Origin: Armatimonadaceae bacterium
Lineage (GTDB): Bacteria; Armatimonadota; Armatimonadia; Armatimonadales; Armatimonadaceae
Assembly: GCA_030447685.1 (NCBI GenBank)
Contig: JAUJOK010000005.1
Span: 1 to 64,000 of the forward strand
Direction: 5' to 3'
Length of the DNA: 64,000 bases
Within the stretch, counting starts at the first letter, position 1. Every line of letters begins with the position of its first letter. The translations under genes and the position numbers were made by a program. Below the pieces are notes generated by a model. It saw only the letters and a list, made by a program, of their open reading frames with translations, ran no database searches and was not told where the DNA came from. Below are positions 55,528 through 64,000 of this stretch, piece after piece.

Positions 55528-57362
55528 GCGGTTTCCTTTTCTATCGGATCGTTGGGCCACAGACGGACAACGTGCGTCGGCTCCTCGGTGCCGCGCAGGG
55601 TGACACGGAAAAGCTCATGGCGCACGCTGTCGATAAGGGCCGCGATGCGTGCGTCGGCGACAAGCGCGGCGGCTATCACCACATCGCCGCCGAGGCTCTG
55701 CGCCTGCATGCGCGCCGCCAGATTGACCGTCTGCCCGAAATAGTCCAGCACCTCGTTGGCGTTGACCGCCAGCGCCGGGCCGGCATGCAGTCCCAGTTTC
55801 ATCACCAGCGGGTCGGCGCGAGTGGGGGCCAGCCGCTGCACCTCCAGAGCCGCCATAAGGGCGTCGGCAGGATCGGGAAAGACGGCCATCACCGCATCTC
55901 CGATTGTCTTGACGATCCCCCCGCCGCGTTTTCCCAGCACCTCGCGCAAAAACTGAAAATGATCGCGGACGGCGGCATACGACGGCGCATCGCCGCGCTC
56001 TCCGTACATTGCGGTGGAGTTTTTCAAGTCGCTGAAGACGACGCAAATCTGCCGGACTGCCAGTTCGACGCCGCGCGACAGCACCTGCGACGAGAACTGG
56101 TCGCGGAACTCCTGAAGCGAAGTGACCACCGCCGCCGTCGCCACGTCCGCCAGCCAGTCCGGCGTCTCCAATCGCAGCAGAACCGGGGAATCACCCGTGT
56201 TCCGCAGCCGCCACGTTCCCGATGCCGGAAGCGGCGCGTCCGGCTCCCAAGCGATCCGGGCGCACTCGGAACCGCAGCACAGGGTTATATCGGCTTCCCG
56301 CCCCGCCGCCCCGGCCACGTCGCGCACCTCTACCTCGCGTCGCTGCTCCGCCTGCGGCGAGGTCAGCGCGTAGCGGCCCGGCACCAGAGCGACTTTCTGC
56401 GTGAACGCTTCGCCGGGCGCGAGCGGCCACTGCGCGATCACATGCGGAGAGCGCGCCGGCCCACCGATGCAGTAGGTCGCCAGACCGCTTTCCGTCGCGC
56501 GTATCCGTCCGGGAACGGAAAAGCAGACCTCGACCGATTTATCAAACTCCGGGCCGAAGCGGATGTTGCACGATGGGCAGTGTACCTCCGCGCTGCTCAT
56601 CGCGCCCAGGTCCTGCAGGCTTTCGCCCGCTCCACGACAGGCCGGACACAGCACCCGCCAGCGCAGTTCCAGCATTTCGGCGGGCTTCTGGACAGCAAGC
56701 AGGCAGGTCCGAAGCATCTCCGTGCGGTCGATACCCCACCGGTCGGCCAGCGCGTAGGGTCGGATCGTAGTTAGCTCCTGCACCGGCGCACCGGCGATAT
56801 GGGCGGAAAGCCGCTCGACCAATCCGGCGTTAGCGCCCGCTCGTTTCAGCAGAGCCGCCGCCCGCGACAGCCGATCCGCCTGCGCGGGCGGTTTCGCGCC
56901 CAGCTTCGGATACGGCGTCGCCGCCTGCTCCAATAGATACGCTTCGAATGTCCGGCAGGCGGAAAGCAGACCGTTGACCGTCGCCGCCGCGACGGCCCGC
57001 GCCACCGGCGTGAATAACGCTCTGCGCGGCGTCACATCCACAAAGGCTCCGGCGCGTGTGCCGCCCTTCTCGGCGTCGAATCGCATCCCCAGGCAGATTT
57101 CGCGCAAAGGCCCGTTGTCGAGAATACGTTTAACGGAAAAGTTCTCCGGGCGCATCCACCGGTAAGGCAGTTCCTGGTAGCGCAGGTTCAGACCGGCAAT
57201 GCGGGTTTCTCCGCGCACCGACGATCCGCCGTCCTCACGTGGGGTAAAAGAAAAGCGCACGGGGGGCAGACCGGTTTCGCGATTGAGGCTTTCCGTGTCG
57301 GCGATAAGCGCCCATAGCGCCTCGCGCGGCACGCGAAACATCTCTTCCCGCTCCAATCGCAT
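55524..57362 (-). CDS. Class III nucleotide cyclase with SRPBCC and zinc-ribbon modules
   Basis: A 612-residue protein. Residues 1-155 look like an SRPBCC-type fold; a helical part follows; two CxxC pairs (VLCPACRG, VHCPSCNI, about residues 238-270) form a zinc ribbon; the last ~180 residues are the cyclase: VVFSDLKNSTAMYGERGD with a metal Asp, GGGIVKTIGDAVMAVF with the purine-selecting Lys and second Asp, and FGQTVNLAARMQ with the transition-state Asn/Arg pair. It should make cAMP. It lies between tdh and kbl and overlaps kbl by 4 nt. Confidence 0.88.
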   Translation of the reverse strand: MRLEREEMFRVPREALWALIADTESLNRETGLPPVRFSFTPREDGGSSVRGETRIAGLNLRYQELPYRWMRPENFSVKRILDNGPLREICLGMRFDAEKGGTRAGAFVDVTPRRALFTPVARAVAAATVNGLLSACRTFEAYLLEQAATPYPKLGAKPPAQADRLSRAAALLKRAGANAGLVERLSAHIAGAPVQELTTIRPYALADRWGIDRTEMLRTCLLAVQKPAEMLELRWRVLCPACRGAGESLQDLGAMSSAEVHCPSCNIRFGPEFDKSVEVCFSVPGRIRATESGLATYCIGGPARSPHVIAQWPLAPGEAFTQKVALVPGRYALTSPQAEQRREVEVRDVAGAAGREADITLCCGSECARIAWEPDAPLPASGTWRLRNTGDSPVLLRLETPDWLADVATAAVVTSLQEFRDQFSSQVLSRGVELAVRQICVVFSDLKNSTAMYGERGDAPSYAAVRDHFQFLREVLGKRGGGIVKTIGDAVMAVFPDPADALMAALEVQRLAPTRADPLVMKLGLHAGPALAVNANEVLDYFGQTVNLAARMQAQSLGGDVVIAAALVADARIAALIDSVRHELFRVTLRGTEEPTHVVRLWPNDPIEKETA

Positions 57363-57406
57363 CCCGTTCCCCTGTTATTCACGTTCCCACGGCAAAAGCG
57401 GGAAAA

Positions 57407-58435
57407 TCAAACGGTCAGGACTACTTTTCCGCACTGCCCGGAGCGCATCAACTCCATACCCGCCGCGAACTCCTCGAACGGCAGCCGGTGCGTCAGGATG
57501 GGTGAAACGTCCAGCCGTCCTGACGCCAGCAGCGACTTCATCGTGTACCAGGTATCGTACAAACGCCGCCCGACGATCCCCTGCACGGTCAGGCCCTTGA
57601 AAATCAAATCTTCGGCGATGTCGAGCGAAACCGCCTGCGAAGGAATACCCATCAGCGACACGCGCCCGCCGGGACGCGCCAGCCGAAGCGCCTGCTGAAT
57701 GGCCGGAACCGCGCCCGACATCTCCAGCACCACATCCACGCCCTGCCCGTCCGTGCCGTTCGCCACCTGCGTTTCTATATTTTCGTCCGGTACGCGCGCG
57801 ATATGGTCCGCCCCGACCTTGCAGGCCAGGTTCAGCCGGTAATCCGTCGTGTCCGATGCCCAGATAGGCCCCGCTCCCACCGCCCGCGCCACGGCGATGG
57901 CGAACAGGCCGATAGGCCCGCAGCCAAGCACGGCCACCGATTGGCCGATAATCTCCCCGGCGAGCGCGGCATGAACGGCATTGCCGAGCGGGTCCTGCAT
58001 ACAGGCGATCTCAGGTCGTACCCGCGCATCGTTTTTGAGGACGCTGGCCTCCGGCACGGCGAAGTATTCCGCAAAGCAGCCGTTCGTATCGACGCCGAAA
58101 ATCTGGGTATTGCGGCAGACATGGCCCTGCCCGGTGCGGCACTGAAGGCAGTGCCCGCAGACACGATGGGACTCGCCGGACACGTAATCGCCCACCTTCA
58201 GGCTCTGCGCCTCCGGCCCTACCTCCACCACCTCGCCTGCCCATTCGTGCCCCATGACGACGGGTGGACGAACGCGCCCCGCCGCCCAGGCATCCCAGTT
58301 ATACACATGAAAATCGGTCCCGCAGATCGAAACCGATTTCACGCGAACCAGCGCCCCATCGCGCGGCGGAGTCGGCACGGGCACCTCCCGCAGATCCGCC
58401 CCCGCCGCGCCAGTAGTTTTTACGATTGCCTTCAA
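57407..58435 (-). CDS. tdh: L-threonine 3-dehydrogenase
   Basis: A 342-residue zinc medium-chain dehydrogenase oxidising threonine to 2-amino-3-ketobutyrate. SICGTDFHVYNWD, MGHEWAGEV (catalytic zinc), four Cys of the structural zinc in CGHCLQC...HVC, and VLGCGPIGLFAIA are all there. The natural N-terminus KAIVKTTG is preceded by a TTG at 58435 with AGGA before it, so TTG is the start, not the frame's opening at 58471. Kbl, the next enzyme, is two genes down. Confidence 0.92.
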   Translation of the reverse strand: MKAIVKTTGAAGADLREVPVPTPPRDGALVRVKSVSICGTDFHVYNWDAWAAGRVRPPVVMGHEWAGEVVEVGPEAQSLKVGDYVSGESHRVCGHCLQCRTGQGHVCRNTQIFGVDTNGCFAEYFAVPEASVLKNDARVRPEIACMQDPLGNAVHAALAGEIIGQSVAVLGCGPIGLFAIAVARAVGAGPIWASDTTDYRLNLACKVGADHIARVPDENIETQVANGTDGQGVDVVLEMSGAVPAIQQALRLARPGGRVSLMGIPSQAVSLDIAEDLIFKGLTVQGIVGRRLYDTWYTMKSLLASGRLDVSPILTHRLPFEEFAAGMELMRSGQCGKVVLTV

Positions 58436-58598
58436 TGCCAGTCCTGCTCTTTCAAAATGCCCTTTGCCCAACCGTTCCTGAACCGCCTATGTATATCGTA
58501 CCCGAAAGACACATAAGCGCCGCGTCGCCAGAGTCCCCTGCCTTTGCGGCTTCATGTGATTGCTCCGGTGGATTCGGCCCGATTCCGGCAGCCTATGC

Positions 58599-58604
58599 TA
58601 TACT
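58599..58604 (+). promoter_or_regulatory. -10 box of the GH43 gene
   Basis: TATACT ends 9 nt before the ATG at 58614; no strong -35. Same geometry as tyrS, dtd and rlmN. Confidence 0.55.
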
Positions 58605-58613
58605 GTGGGCAGC

Positions 58614-59558
58614 ATGGACGATGTCATTTCCGGTTCGGCTATTTCTTCGTACGACGCACGGCGTTTCAGCGGCAATCCGCTGTTTCCCGGCTGGTACGCC
58701 GACCCGGAGATACATCTTTTCGAGGGGCGCTATTACATCTATCCGACGGTTTCGCGCCCCTTCGCGGAGCAGACCTATTTCGAGTGCTGGTCATCTTCCG
58801 ACTTGACGGACTGGAAAAACGAGGGCGTAATCCTCGACTTCAGTGAGATTTTGTGGAGCACGCAGTTCGCGGCGTGGGCGCCGTCCTGCGCGCAGTCGCC
58901 GCGCGACGGCAGATACTATTTCTACTTCTCGGCGGGCGATGGCGCGGGTATCGGCGTGGCGGTTTCGGATTCGCCTTCGGGGCCGTTCCGTGACGCGCTG
59001 GGCATGCCTCTGGTGCAGGGCTACCCCTTCGGCGCGCAGGCTATCGACGCCCACTGCTTCGTGGACGACGATGGGCGCGCGTATCTGTATTTCGGCGGGC
59101 ACCGCAAATGTGTCGTCGCCCCACTCACACCGACCATGCGCGCCTTTAACCGTGCCTTTCGCGACATCACGCCCGGCCCGAACTATGTGGAAGGTCCCTT
59201 TATGGTCAAGCGTAACGGTATCTATTACCTGATGTGGAGCGAGGGCGACTGGGGTAACGACACGTATATGGCTACCTACGGCGTCGCCGACAACCCGTAC
59301 GGCCCCTTCGAGTACGGCGGCAAGATACTGGAAAACAACCCGGAGGTCGGCAAGGCAGCCGGGCACCATTCGGTTCTTCGACTGCCCGGCACGGACGACG
59401 AGTGGGTTATCTGCTACCATCGCCGCCCGCTGAGCGAAACCAACGGCAATCATCGCGTGGTCTGCCTCGACCGCCTGGTGTTCCGCCCCGACGGCACGAT
59501 TGCCCCGGTCACGCTGACCCACGAAGGTGTCCCGGCCCGCCCGGCCAAAGCCCTTTAG
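58614..59558 (+). CDS. Glycoside hydrolase family 43-like protein
   Basis: A 314-residue five-bladed beta-propeller. The three catalytic acids are visible: Asp in PGWYADPEIHLF, Asp in QAIDAHCFVDDDG and Glu in NYVEGPFMVKR. Substrates of the family are arabinosides or xylosides of plant polysaccharide. No signal peptide, so it probably acts on imported oligosaccharides. Its end overlaps the converging GH2 gene by 4 nt. The longer frame from 58560 would span the -10 box. Confidence 0.88.
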   Translation: MDDVISGSAISSYDARRFSGNPLFPGWYADPEIHLFEGRYYIYPTVSRPFAEQTYFECWSSSDLTDWKNEGVILDFSEILWSTQFAAWAPSCAQSPRDGRYYFYFSAGDGAGIGVAVSDSPSGPFRDALGMPLVQGYPFGAQAIDAHCFVDDDGRAYLYFGGHRKCVVAPLTPTMRAFNRAFRDITPGPNYVEGPFMVKRNGIYYLMWSEGDWGNDTYMATYGVADNPYGPFEYGGKILENNPEVGKAAGHHSVLRLPGTDDEWVICYHRRPLSETNGNHRVVCLDRLVFRPDGTIAPVTLTHEGVPARPAKAL

Positions 59559-62413
59559 CGGCCCGCCAGCCAGTCCAGCCACGCCCGCAGAAGGTACGCG
59601 CCCGCTACGTGCCGCGCCAGGCCCGACGGCTGATCGCCCAGGCCGCCCTGGGGCCGCAGCGTGGTCATCAGCAGCCTGCCCTGTCCTACTCGCGCCGCCA
59701 GCGTGTAGCCGTGCGTGGCGAACGAGCGGGCATCGACGCGCGTCAGCACGGGCGTGACCTGCGCCCCCAAAGTGGCAACGACCTTTTCCACCTCGAAGGC
59801 GGCATCCCCGGCGAGGCCGTAGAAAAGGAAGTCCGTCCAGTCTTCGTGCGGAAACGCGCCCCACGACGCATGCTTTTCGAACAGCTTCATCGCTTCGCGC
59901 CAGAAGGGCACGGAAACGGCGGGCAGACCGTCCCCGTCCGCCCCTTCCGATGCGCCGACCTGGAGCAGAAGCACCTTTCCGCCGTTTCGCAGATACTCTC
60001 CCATCTCCGGTCGCCAGGCCGTCGCCACGACGACACTGATCGGGCCTTTATTATCGCTCGGTTCGCCGCCTGCCGCGCTCAAGGGAATGGGCGTGATACC
60101 GACAGCAGCCTCCATTCCCGGCAGCCGCCCCGCCGGGTCGAACAGGCCGACCCGCCGCTTCTCGTCCTTCACCGGTTTCGGATACACCCACAGTGGCCAC
60201 GAATTGACGGCGGCCTGGTGGTGGTCGGCGACATCCAGCGATACGGAGATCAGCAGCTTTTCCGGTCGGTATACCTTCGGGGCATCGAACTCCAGAAGGC
60301 CCATCTCGGCGAAGCTGCCCGGCGACAGGCGGGGCAGGTCGAGCCGTCCGCTGCGAATCGTGCTGCCGTCTTCGCGCGTCGCCCGCCACGTCAGCCGGGC
60401 GGGGCCGTCTGCCCGCCCGAAATGGGAGACGCCGACATGACGGCGCACCGCGCTTTCCGACCATGCGCCCCAGCGATCCAGAAACGCCGGACGGTCGCCG
60501 CCCGCCACCCACGCCCGCCGCCGATCCGGCTCGATCACCAGCACCGTGTCCGCATTGAACGACGTGAACTCCACGGGCGAAAAGCGCGCCGCGCCGTCAT
60601 CGGTGAACAGCCCGGCAGAGGTTATCGGCGTATCCTTCAGGCCGGTGACGACATAACCGCTCATGAACGGATAGGAACGCGCCAGTTCCAGCGTCGCCTT
60701 GCGCGCCAGCAGCGCCTGCCTGCGGCTTCCTTCGCGCAGAGCGTCGCGCCGCCGCAGAAGATCGGCCTTTTTCATGCGGTCCATCTGCTCGACGACGCCG
60801 TATTCCCAGCGCACACCCTTCGGATTGGTCGCCGGATCGTTCACCGCCCACCAGGGCGTCTCGCCGCCGCGTTTTTCTATCAGTTCCGGCAGGTCGCGCA
60901 GCGCGTCCTGATCGCAGAACTCGCCGAAGAGCCAGGGACGCGGCGCGCGCCAGCGCGGGGCGAAACTGTCGAAAAGCGGGCGCGCAAAGGGCAGGTCGGC
61001 GTAAAAATGGAAGTCCCAGTAGTCCGCCTGCTCCGGCAGCGGCCCGCCATAGCACTCCGCCGAGCCGGAGTTGCTGTGAATGAGGGGCGAGCCGGTCTGC
61101 TTCTTGACCTGATCGTATAAGCCGCCCAGAAACGCCGCGTCCACCCCCTGTCCCACCTCGCAGCCGATGGTCCACAGCGCGACCGACGGGTGATCGCCCA
61201 CCTGCCGCACGATGCGGCGGTACTCGTCCGGGGTCTGTCTGCGGGAAAACTCCGAATCCTGCGGCAGCCACATCGGCAGTTCCACCCAGAGCAGCATCCC
61301 CAGCCGGTCGGCGATATCGAAATAGCTCTGCGGCGGAATCCACAAACACAGCTTCATGCCGTTAAAGCCCAGCGCGCGAACCCGCTTCAATTCGTCGGCG
61401 AAGACTTCGGGCGATGGATGGGGCGCACGCTCAGTTTCGTACCAGCCCCAGGAAAGCGGCGCGCGGAAATAGATCGGCTGGCCGTTCAGGTAAAGCGTCT
61501 CGTCACGCGGCGAAATGTCACGGAAGCCCACCCGGCGCGTGCGCGTATCCGAAATATGCCCATTGACGACGGCGGTGACAGACAGCGTATACAGCACGGG
61601 TGCATTCGGTTCCCAGAGTTCATGCCGGTTCGCCCGCAGCGACGCCTTCACCGTTCCGGTCTCTGTCACCGTGACTTCCCGGCTTGCTACGCCTCGTCCC
61701 GCCGCATCCCGCAGATCGAACCGGATGACTGTCTCGGTTCCCGGTGCGATATCCACGTCGGCCTCGGCGGCGACGGTTCCGTTCGCCTTGCCCGGTGCCC
61801 AGACACGCTGAATGGCGGCGGGGCCGGTAGCGCGCAGCCGCGCTTCCTGCCAGGGGCCGCCCCAGGTTCCCCATACATAGGGCAGAAAGCCCGCCATCGT
61901 TTCGCGGAGCGGGAAGCGCTTACCGCCCGGCTTCTCCACACGTAAAGCCAGCGCGAGCCTATCGGACTGAAGCGCCACGGCGGGCACTTCCCAGGCGAAG
62001 GCGTCCCACAGCCCCGTATGCACGCCGACCTTGCGCCCGCCCGCCCAGCCGTCGGCGTGGTAGGAGACAGCGTCATTTTCCCACCAGACACGATAGCCCG
62101 GCGTACGATAGGCGGCAGGCACGATCACATCGTGCCGGTACCAGGCCGGCCCGGCGAAGGTTCCCGGCTGCCCGTCACGTTCCCAGCATCCGGGAACGAC
62201 GGCCTCCTTCCACCCCTCGCCCGTGGCCGGGTCCGTGGCCCAGCCCGCCGTTTCCCCCTGATCGGCGGTATCCCGGCGAAATGCCCAGGTTCCCGCAAGG
62301 GAGACGGTGCTATTCGTCACGCTGTTGCCCTTCGCGGCGCGATTCGCGCCCGCCGTTGTGCCGAGGGCCGCCGTCCCCAGAGCGGCCTTTTCCAGAAACT
62401 TTCGACGGTTCAT
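59555..62413 (-). CDS. GH2 family glycosidase with Tat-type signal
   Basis: A 952-residue exported enzyme. The N-terminus MNRRKFLEKAALGTAALG is a twin-arginine-like signal. A sugar-binding domain (VPGCWERDGQPGTFAGPAWYRHDV), an Ig-like domain and a GH2 TIM barrel follow (LYLNGQPIYFRAP, LGFNGMKLCLWIPP). The acid/base Glu lies in LWTIGCEVGQG, where most members have GNE; the nucleophile is probably Glu of LFGEFCD. A long C-terminal beta region ends it. Beta-galactosidase or -glucuronidase type; specificity open. Confidence 0.85.
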   Translation of the reverse strand: MNRRKFLEKAALGTAALGTTAGANRAAKGNSVTNSTVSLAGTWAFRRDTADQGETAGWATDPATGEGWKEAVVPGCWERDGQPGTFAGPAWYRHDVIVPAAYRTPGYRVWWENDAVSYHADGWAGGRKVGVHTGLWDAFAWEVPAVALQSDRLALALRVEKPGGKRFPLRETMAGFLPYVWGTWGGPWQEARLRATGPAAIQRVWAPGKANGTVAAEADVDIAPGTETVIRFDLRDAAGRGVASREVTVTETGTVKASLRANRHELWEPNAPVLYTLSVTAVVNGHISDTRTRRVGFRDISPRDETLYLNGQPIYFRAPLSWGWYETERAPHPSPEVFADELKRVRALGFNGMKLCLWIPPQSYFDIADRLGMLLWVELPMWLPQDSEFSRRQTPDEYRRIVRQVGDHPSVALWTIGCEVGQGVDAAFLGGLYDQVKKQTGSPLIHSNSGSAECYGGPLPEQADYWDFHFYADLPFARPLFDSFAPRWRAPRPWLFGEFCDQDALRDLPELIEKRGGETPWWAVNDPATNPKGVRWEYGVVEQMDRMKKADLLRRRDALREGSRRQALLARKATLELARSYPFMSGYVVTGLKDTPITSAGLFTDDGAARFSPVEFTSFNADTVLVIEPDRRRAWVAGGDRPAFLDRWGAWSESAVRRHVGVSHFGRADGPARLTWRATREDGSTIRSGRLDLPRLSPGSFAEMGLLEFDAPKVYRPEKLLISVSLDVADHHQAAVNSWPLWVYPKPVKDEKRRVGLFDPAGRLPGMEAAVGITPIPLSAAGGEPSDNKGPISVVVATAWRPEMGEYLRNGGKVLLLQVGASEGADGDGLPAVSVPFWREAMKLFEKHASWGAFPHEDWTDFLFYGLAGDAAFEVEKVVATLGAQVTPVLTRVDARSFATHGYTLAARVGQGRLLMTTLRPQGGLGDQPSGLARHVAGAYLLRAWLDWLAGR

Positions 62414-62466
62414 GCGCTATATCCACCCCTTCCAGCCCCATTGTAACCGTCAATACCCGGCAAGGC

Positions 62467-62514
62467 AAAAAAAGAGACCGTTCACAAGCGCATCTGGCGC
62501 TCAGCGAACGGTCT
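62467..62514 (-). terminator. Intrinsic terminator after yjbQ
   Basis: On the minus strand AGACCGTTC pairs with GAACGGTCT around an inner stem and is followed by seven T. It separates the alpha-E/YjbQ unit from the GH2 gene. Confidence 0.82.
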
Positions 62515-62610
62515 GTGGAGTGATTCTCGTGTTGTTTTATGAACGATGCATATTTCATGCCATGATTCCTGGTGGCTGTCCCCTACTTTTACGGGTTTTA
62601 GGGGAGGTCT

Positions 62611-63021
62611 TCAACCCTGCCGGGCATTTAGCACCTTGACCCAGACCTCGCGGGTGCGGGGGCCGTCGAATTCGCACAGGTAGACGCCCTGCCAGCGGCC
62701 CAGCAGCGGGCGGCTGCCGTCCACCAACAGGGTCACGGACGGCCCGGTGAGAATACTCTTGATGTGCGAATCCGAATTGCCTTCCCGATGCGCGAAGCCT
62801 GCCTGTTCGGGAATCAGGCGGGCAAGAAAGGCTTCTACATCCGCGCGCACATCCGGGTCGGCGTTCTCGTTGATGCACACCGCCGCCGTGGTGTGCGGCA
62901 CATACACCACGCACAGGCCGTCGGCGATACCGCTCCGGGCGACAGCGTCCGCGACCTGCGGTGTAATTTCCACAAGATGGCTGCGGCGCTCCGTGCGGAT
63001 GGTGAATGTCTGGGTCGTGAT
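62611..63021 (-). CDS. yjbQ: YjbQ/UPF0047 family protein, apparent AUC start
   Basis: A 136-residue protein of the YjbQ family, associated with thiamine-phosphate synthase activity in E. coli. VYVPHTTAAVCINENADPDVR, GNSDSHIKSIL and LGRWQGVYLCEFDGPR are diagnostic. The family N-terminus (TQTFTIRTERRSHLVEITPQV) begins after an ATC at 63021-63019, placed 6 nt behind a perfect GGGAGGT, with an in-frame stop upstream and no ATG, GTG or TTG between. A GTG at 62973 would cut off the first strand. So ATC is either a rare start or a base error for ATG. Confidence 0.88.
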   Translation of the reverse strand: MTTQTFTIRTERRSHLVEITPQVADAVARSGIADGLCVVYVPHTTAAVCINENADPDVRADVEAFLARLIPEQAGFAHREGNSDSHIKSILTGPSVTLLVDGSRPLLGRWQGVYLCEFDGPRTREVWVKVLNARQG

Positions 63022-63036
63022 GGCGTTACCTCCCGT

Positions 63037-63996
63037 TCAATGGCGCAGGTACATCTCATTTATTGCGCTTCCGATCTCCGAGCAGCGTTTCTGAATCGTC
63101 ATCAGAAACTCGTGCAGGCCCGCTGCATGCATCTCCGTTACCGTTTGGAAGGACAGGTCGGCGTGCAGACGGCCCGCCAGACGCTCGGCATCGCCCACAT
63201 AACGGCGGCCCTGCGAACCGGAGATGGCGCGCAGGCCCCGCTCCACCTGCGAAACGGCATGATGCACGGACGACGGAAACTCCCAGTCCAGCACCAGGAA
63301 CGACAGCACATGGTCGGGGTTGATACCGGCCCGATAGGTTTTGCGGAACGCTTCAAACGCGGAGGCGGATTTGAGGCAGGCGATCCAGCCGTGTGTGTCG
63401 AAATGCTCGTCCTCGTCCAGAACGTAATCGCCGCCGGTCAGTTCGCGCAGCAGCACATCGGTCAGCCGGGCCATCTGGTCGGCGCGCTCCAGAAAGATGC
63501 CTGTTCTTAGAAAATGCGCGGCGTCGCCGATAAGCATGGTGCGCTCCGCCAGGCCGTAAAAAAGGTGGCAGCGGTTTCGTATGTCCATCAGGAAGGCATG
63601 CGGCGACGTGGCGAGCATCTTGTCCACGTCCCAGTTCAGGAGGTTCAAAAAGGCGATGTTCATGGTCTGCCACATCTCCGACGAGATCACCTCCCGCACG
63701 CTCTGCGCGTTCGTTCGGGCGGAGCGGACGCAGGAGACGACGGAGTTGGGCTGGTCGAGGTCGAAGACCATGAACTGGATCAGGTCGCGCTCGCTGACTT
63801 CGCCGTAGCGGGCGCGAAAAATTACATCGTCACCGGAAATCTCTAAGATGGAACGCCACAGCGACGCCGGATCGTGATCCGGCAGCGGTGATTCGAGCGC
63901 GGCATGGTACTGCACGTCCACGATACGCGCGCTCGCCTCGGCCCGCTCCAGATAGCGCCCCAGCCAGAAAAGGGCATCGGCCTCCCGCGCAAGCAT
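63037..63996 (-). CDS. Alpha-E domain protein (DUF403)
   Basis: A 319-residue all-helical protein of the alpha-E family: LAREADALFWLGRYLERAE at the start and the usual HAFLMDIRNRCHLFYG and AISGSQGRRYVGDAERLAGRL segments. It is normally next to a circularly permuted ATP-grasp gene, which would lie just outside this window. The start codon is 4 nt from the window edge. YjbQ follows after 15 nt. Confidence 0.9.
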   Translation of the reverse strand: MLAREADALFWLGRYLERAEASARIVDVQYHAALESPLPDHDPASLWRSILEISGDDVIFRARYGEVSERDLIQFMVFDLDQPNSVVSCVRSARTNAQSVREVISSEMWQTMNIAFLNLLNWDVDKMLATSPHAFLMDIRNRCHLFYGLAERTMLIGDAAHFLRTGIFLERADQMARLTDVLLRELTGGDYVLDEDEHFDTHGWIACLKSASAFEAFRKTYRAGINPDHVLSFLVLDWEFPSSVHHAVSQVERGLRAISGSQGRRYVGDAERLAGRLHADLSFQTVTEMHAAGLHEFLMTIQKRCSEIGSAINEMYLRH

Positions 63997-64000
63997 CTAT

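Noticed and set aside
1-64000. tRNA or rRNA genes
   Set aside because: I scanned for T-loop-like GTTCRA motifs with flanking acceptor stems and for conserved rRNA segments and found none; a tRNAscan-SE run would settle this.

Overview
The window is a high-GC bacterial chromosome segment with densely packed genes on both strands. Members include a PEP-CTERM secreted metalloprotease, the futalosine menaquinone enzyme MqnE, system I cytochrome c maturation, a CHASE2 protein, a receiver-tailed ECF-like sigma factor and several plant-polysaccharide glycosidases. This mix fits an environmental Gram-negative such as an Armatimonadota or Planctomycetota member; I favour Armatimonadota, but with low confidence because no rRNA or marker tree is available. 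I see no rRNA, tRNA, CRISPR array, integrase or transposase gene.

Layout. 0-4 kb: a YflT-like glycine-zipper protein, a DUF255 thioredoxin-fold protein and a CHASE2 membrane protein. 4-7 kb: sulfate activation (cysD, cysN) coupled to a uracil-DNA glycosylase. 7-12.2 kb: ccmABCDEF, all on the minus strand. 12.4-17 kb: mqnE, a Ppx/GppA phosphatase and small enzymes. 17-26.3 kb: a secreted STN-like protein, cysH, a Ser/Thr kinase with a TonB-like tail, an HTH protein with an ABC-2 polysaccharide exporter, aroQ and an Xaa-Pro peptidase. 27-33.9 kb: two thioredoxins, an antibiotic-kinase homologue, the sigma-receiver fusion, a second Ppx/GppA, an aldo/keto reductase and tyrS. 34-42 kb: a beta-mannosidase, glycerate kinase, ACT protein and malate/lactate dehydrogenase, all broken by indels or insertions. 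42-50 kb: threonine aldolase, DUF1992, lhgO, rlmN, a NYN-type nuclease, a TPR protein and dtd. 50-64 kb: a Gfo/Idh oxidoreductase, a PAS-GAF-SpoIIE phosphatase, the tdh-cyclase-kbl operon, GH43 and GH2 glycosidases, YjbQ and an alpha-E protein.

How the genes fit together. CysDN make APS, and CysH has the cysteine pattern of an Fe-S APS reductase that draws electrons from thioredoxin, of which two copies lie nearby. Ccm, MqnE and the DUF255 protein point to a respiratory, membrane-redox lifestyle. Threonine can be broken down by two routes (threonine aldolase; Tdh plus Kbl), and the second has a class III nucleotide cyclase translationally coupled into the operon.

Three window-wide patterns matter for anyone using this annotation. 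First, at least ten genes are broken by one- or two-base indels, often in short homopolymers, whose correction restores textbook proteins; this points to residual sequence errors, densest at 34.6-42.1 kb. Second, seven genes carry a TATAAT-like -10 box only 6-9 nt before the start codon, the signature of leaderless transcription. Third, long imperfect palindromes are scattered between genes; two share near-identical 25-28 bp arms and supply the stop codon of the neighbouring gene.
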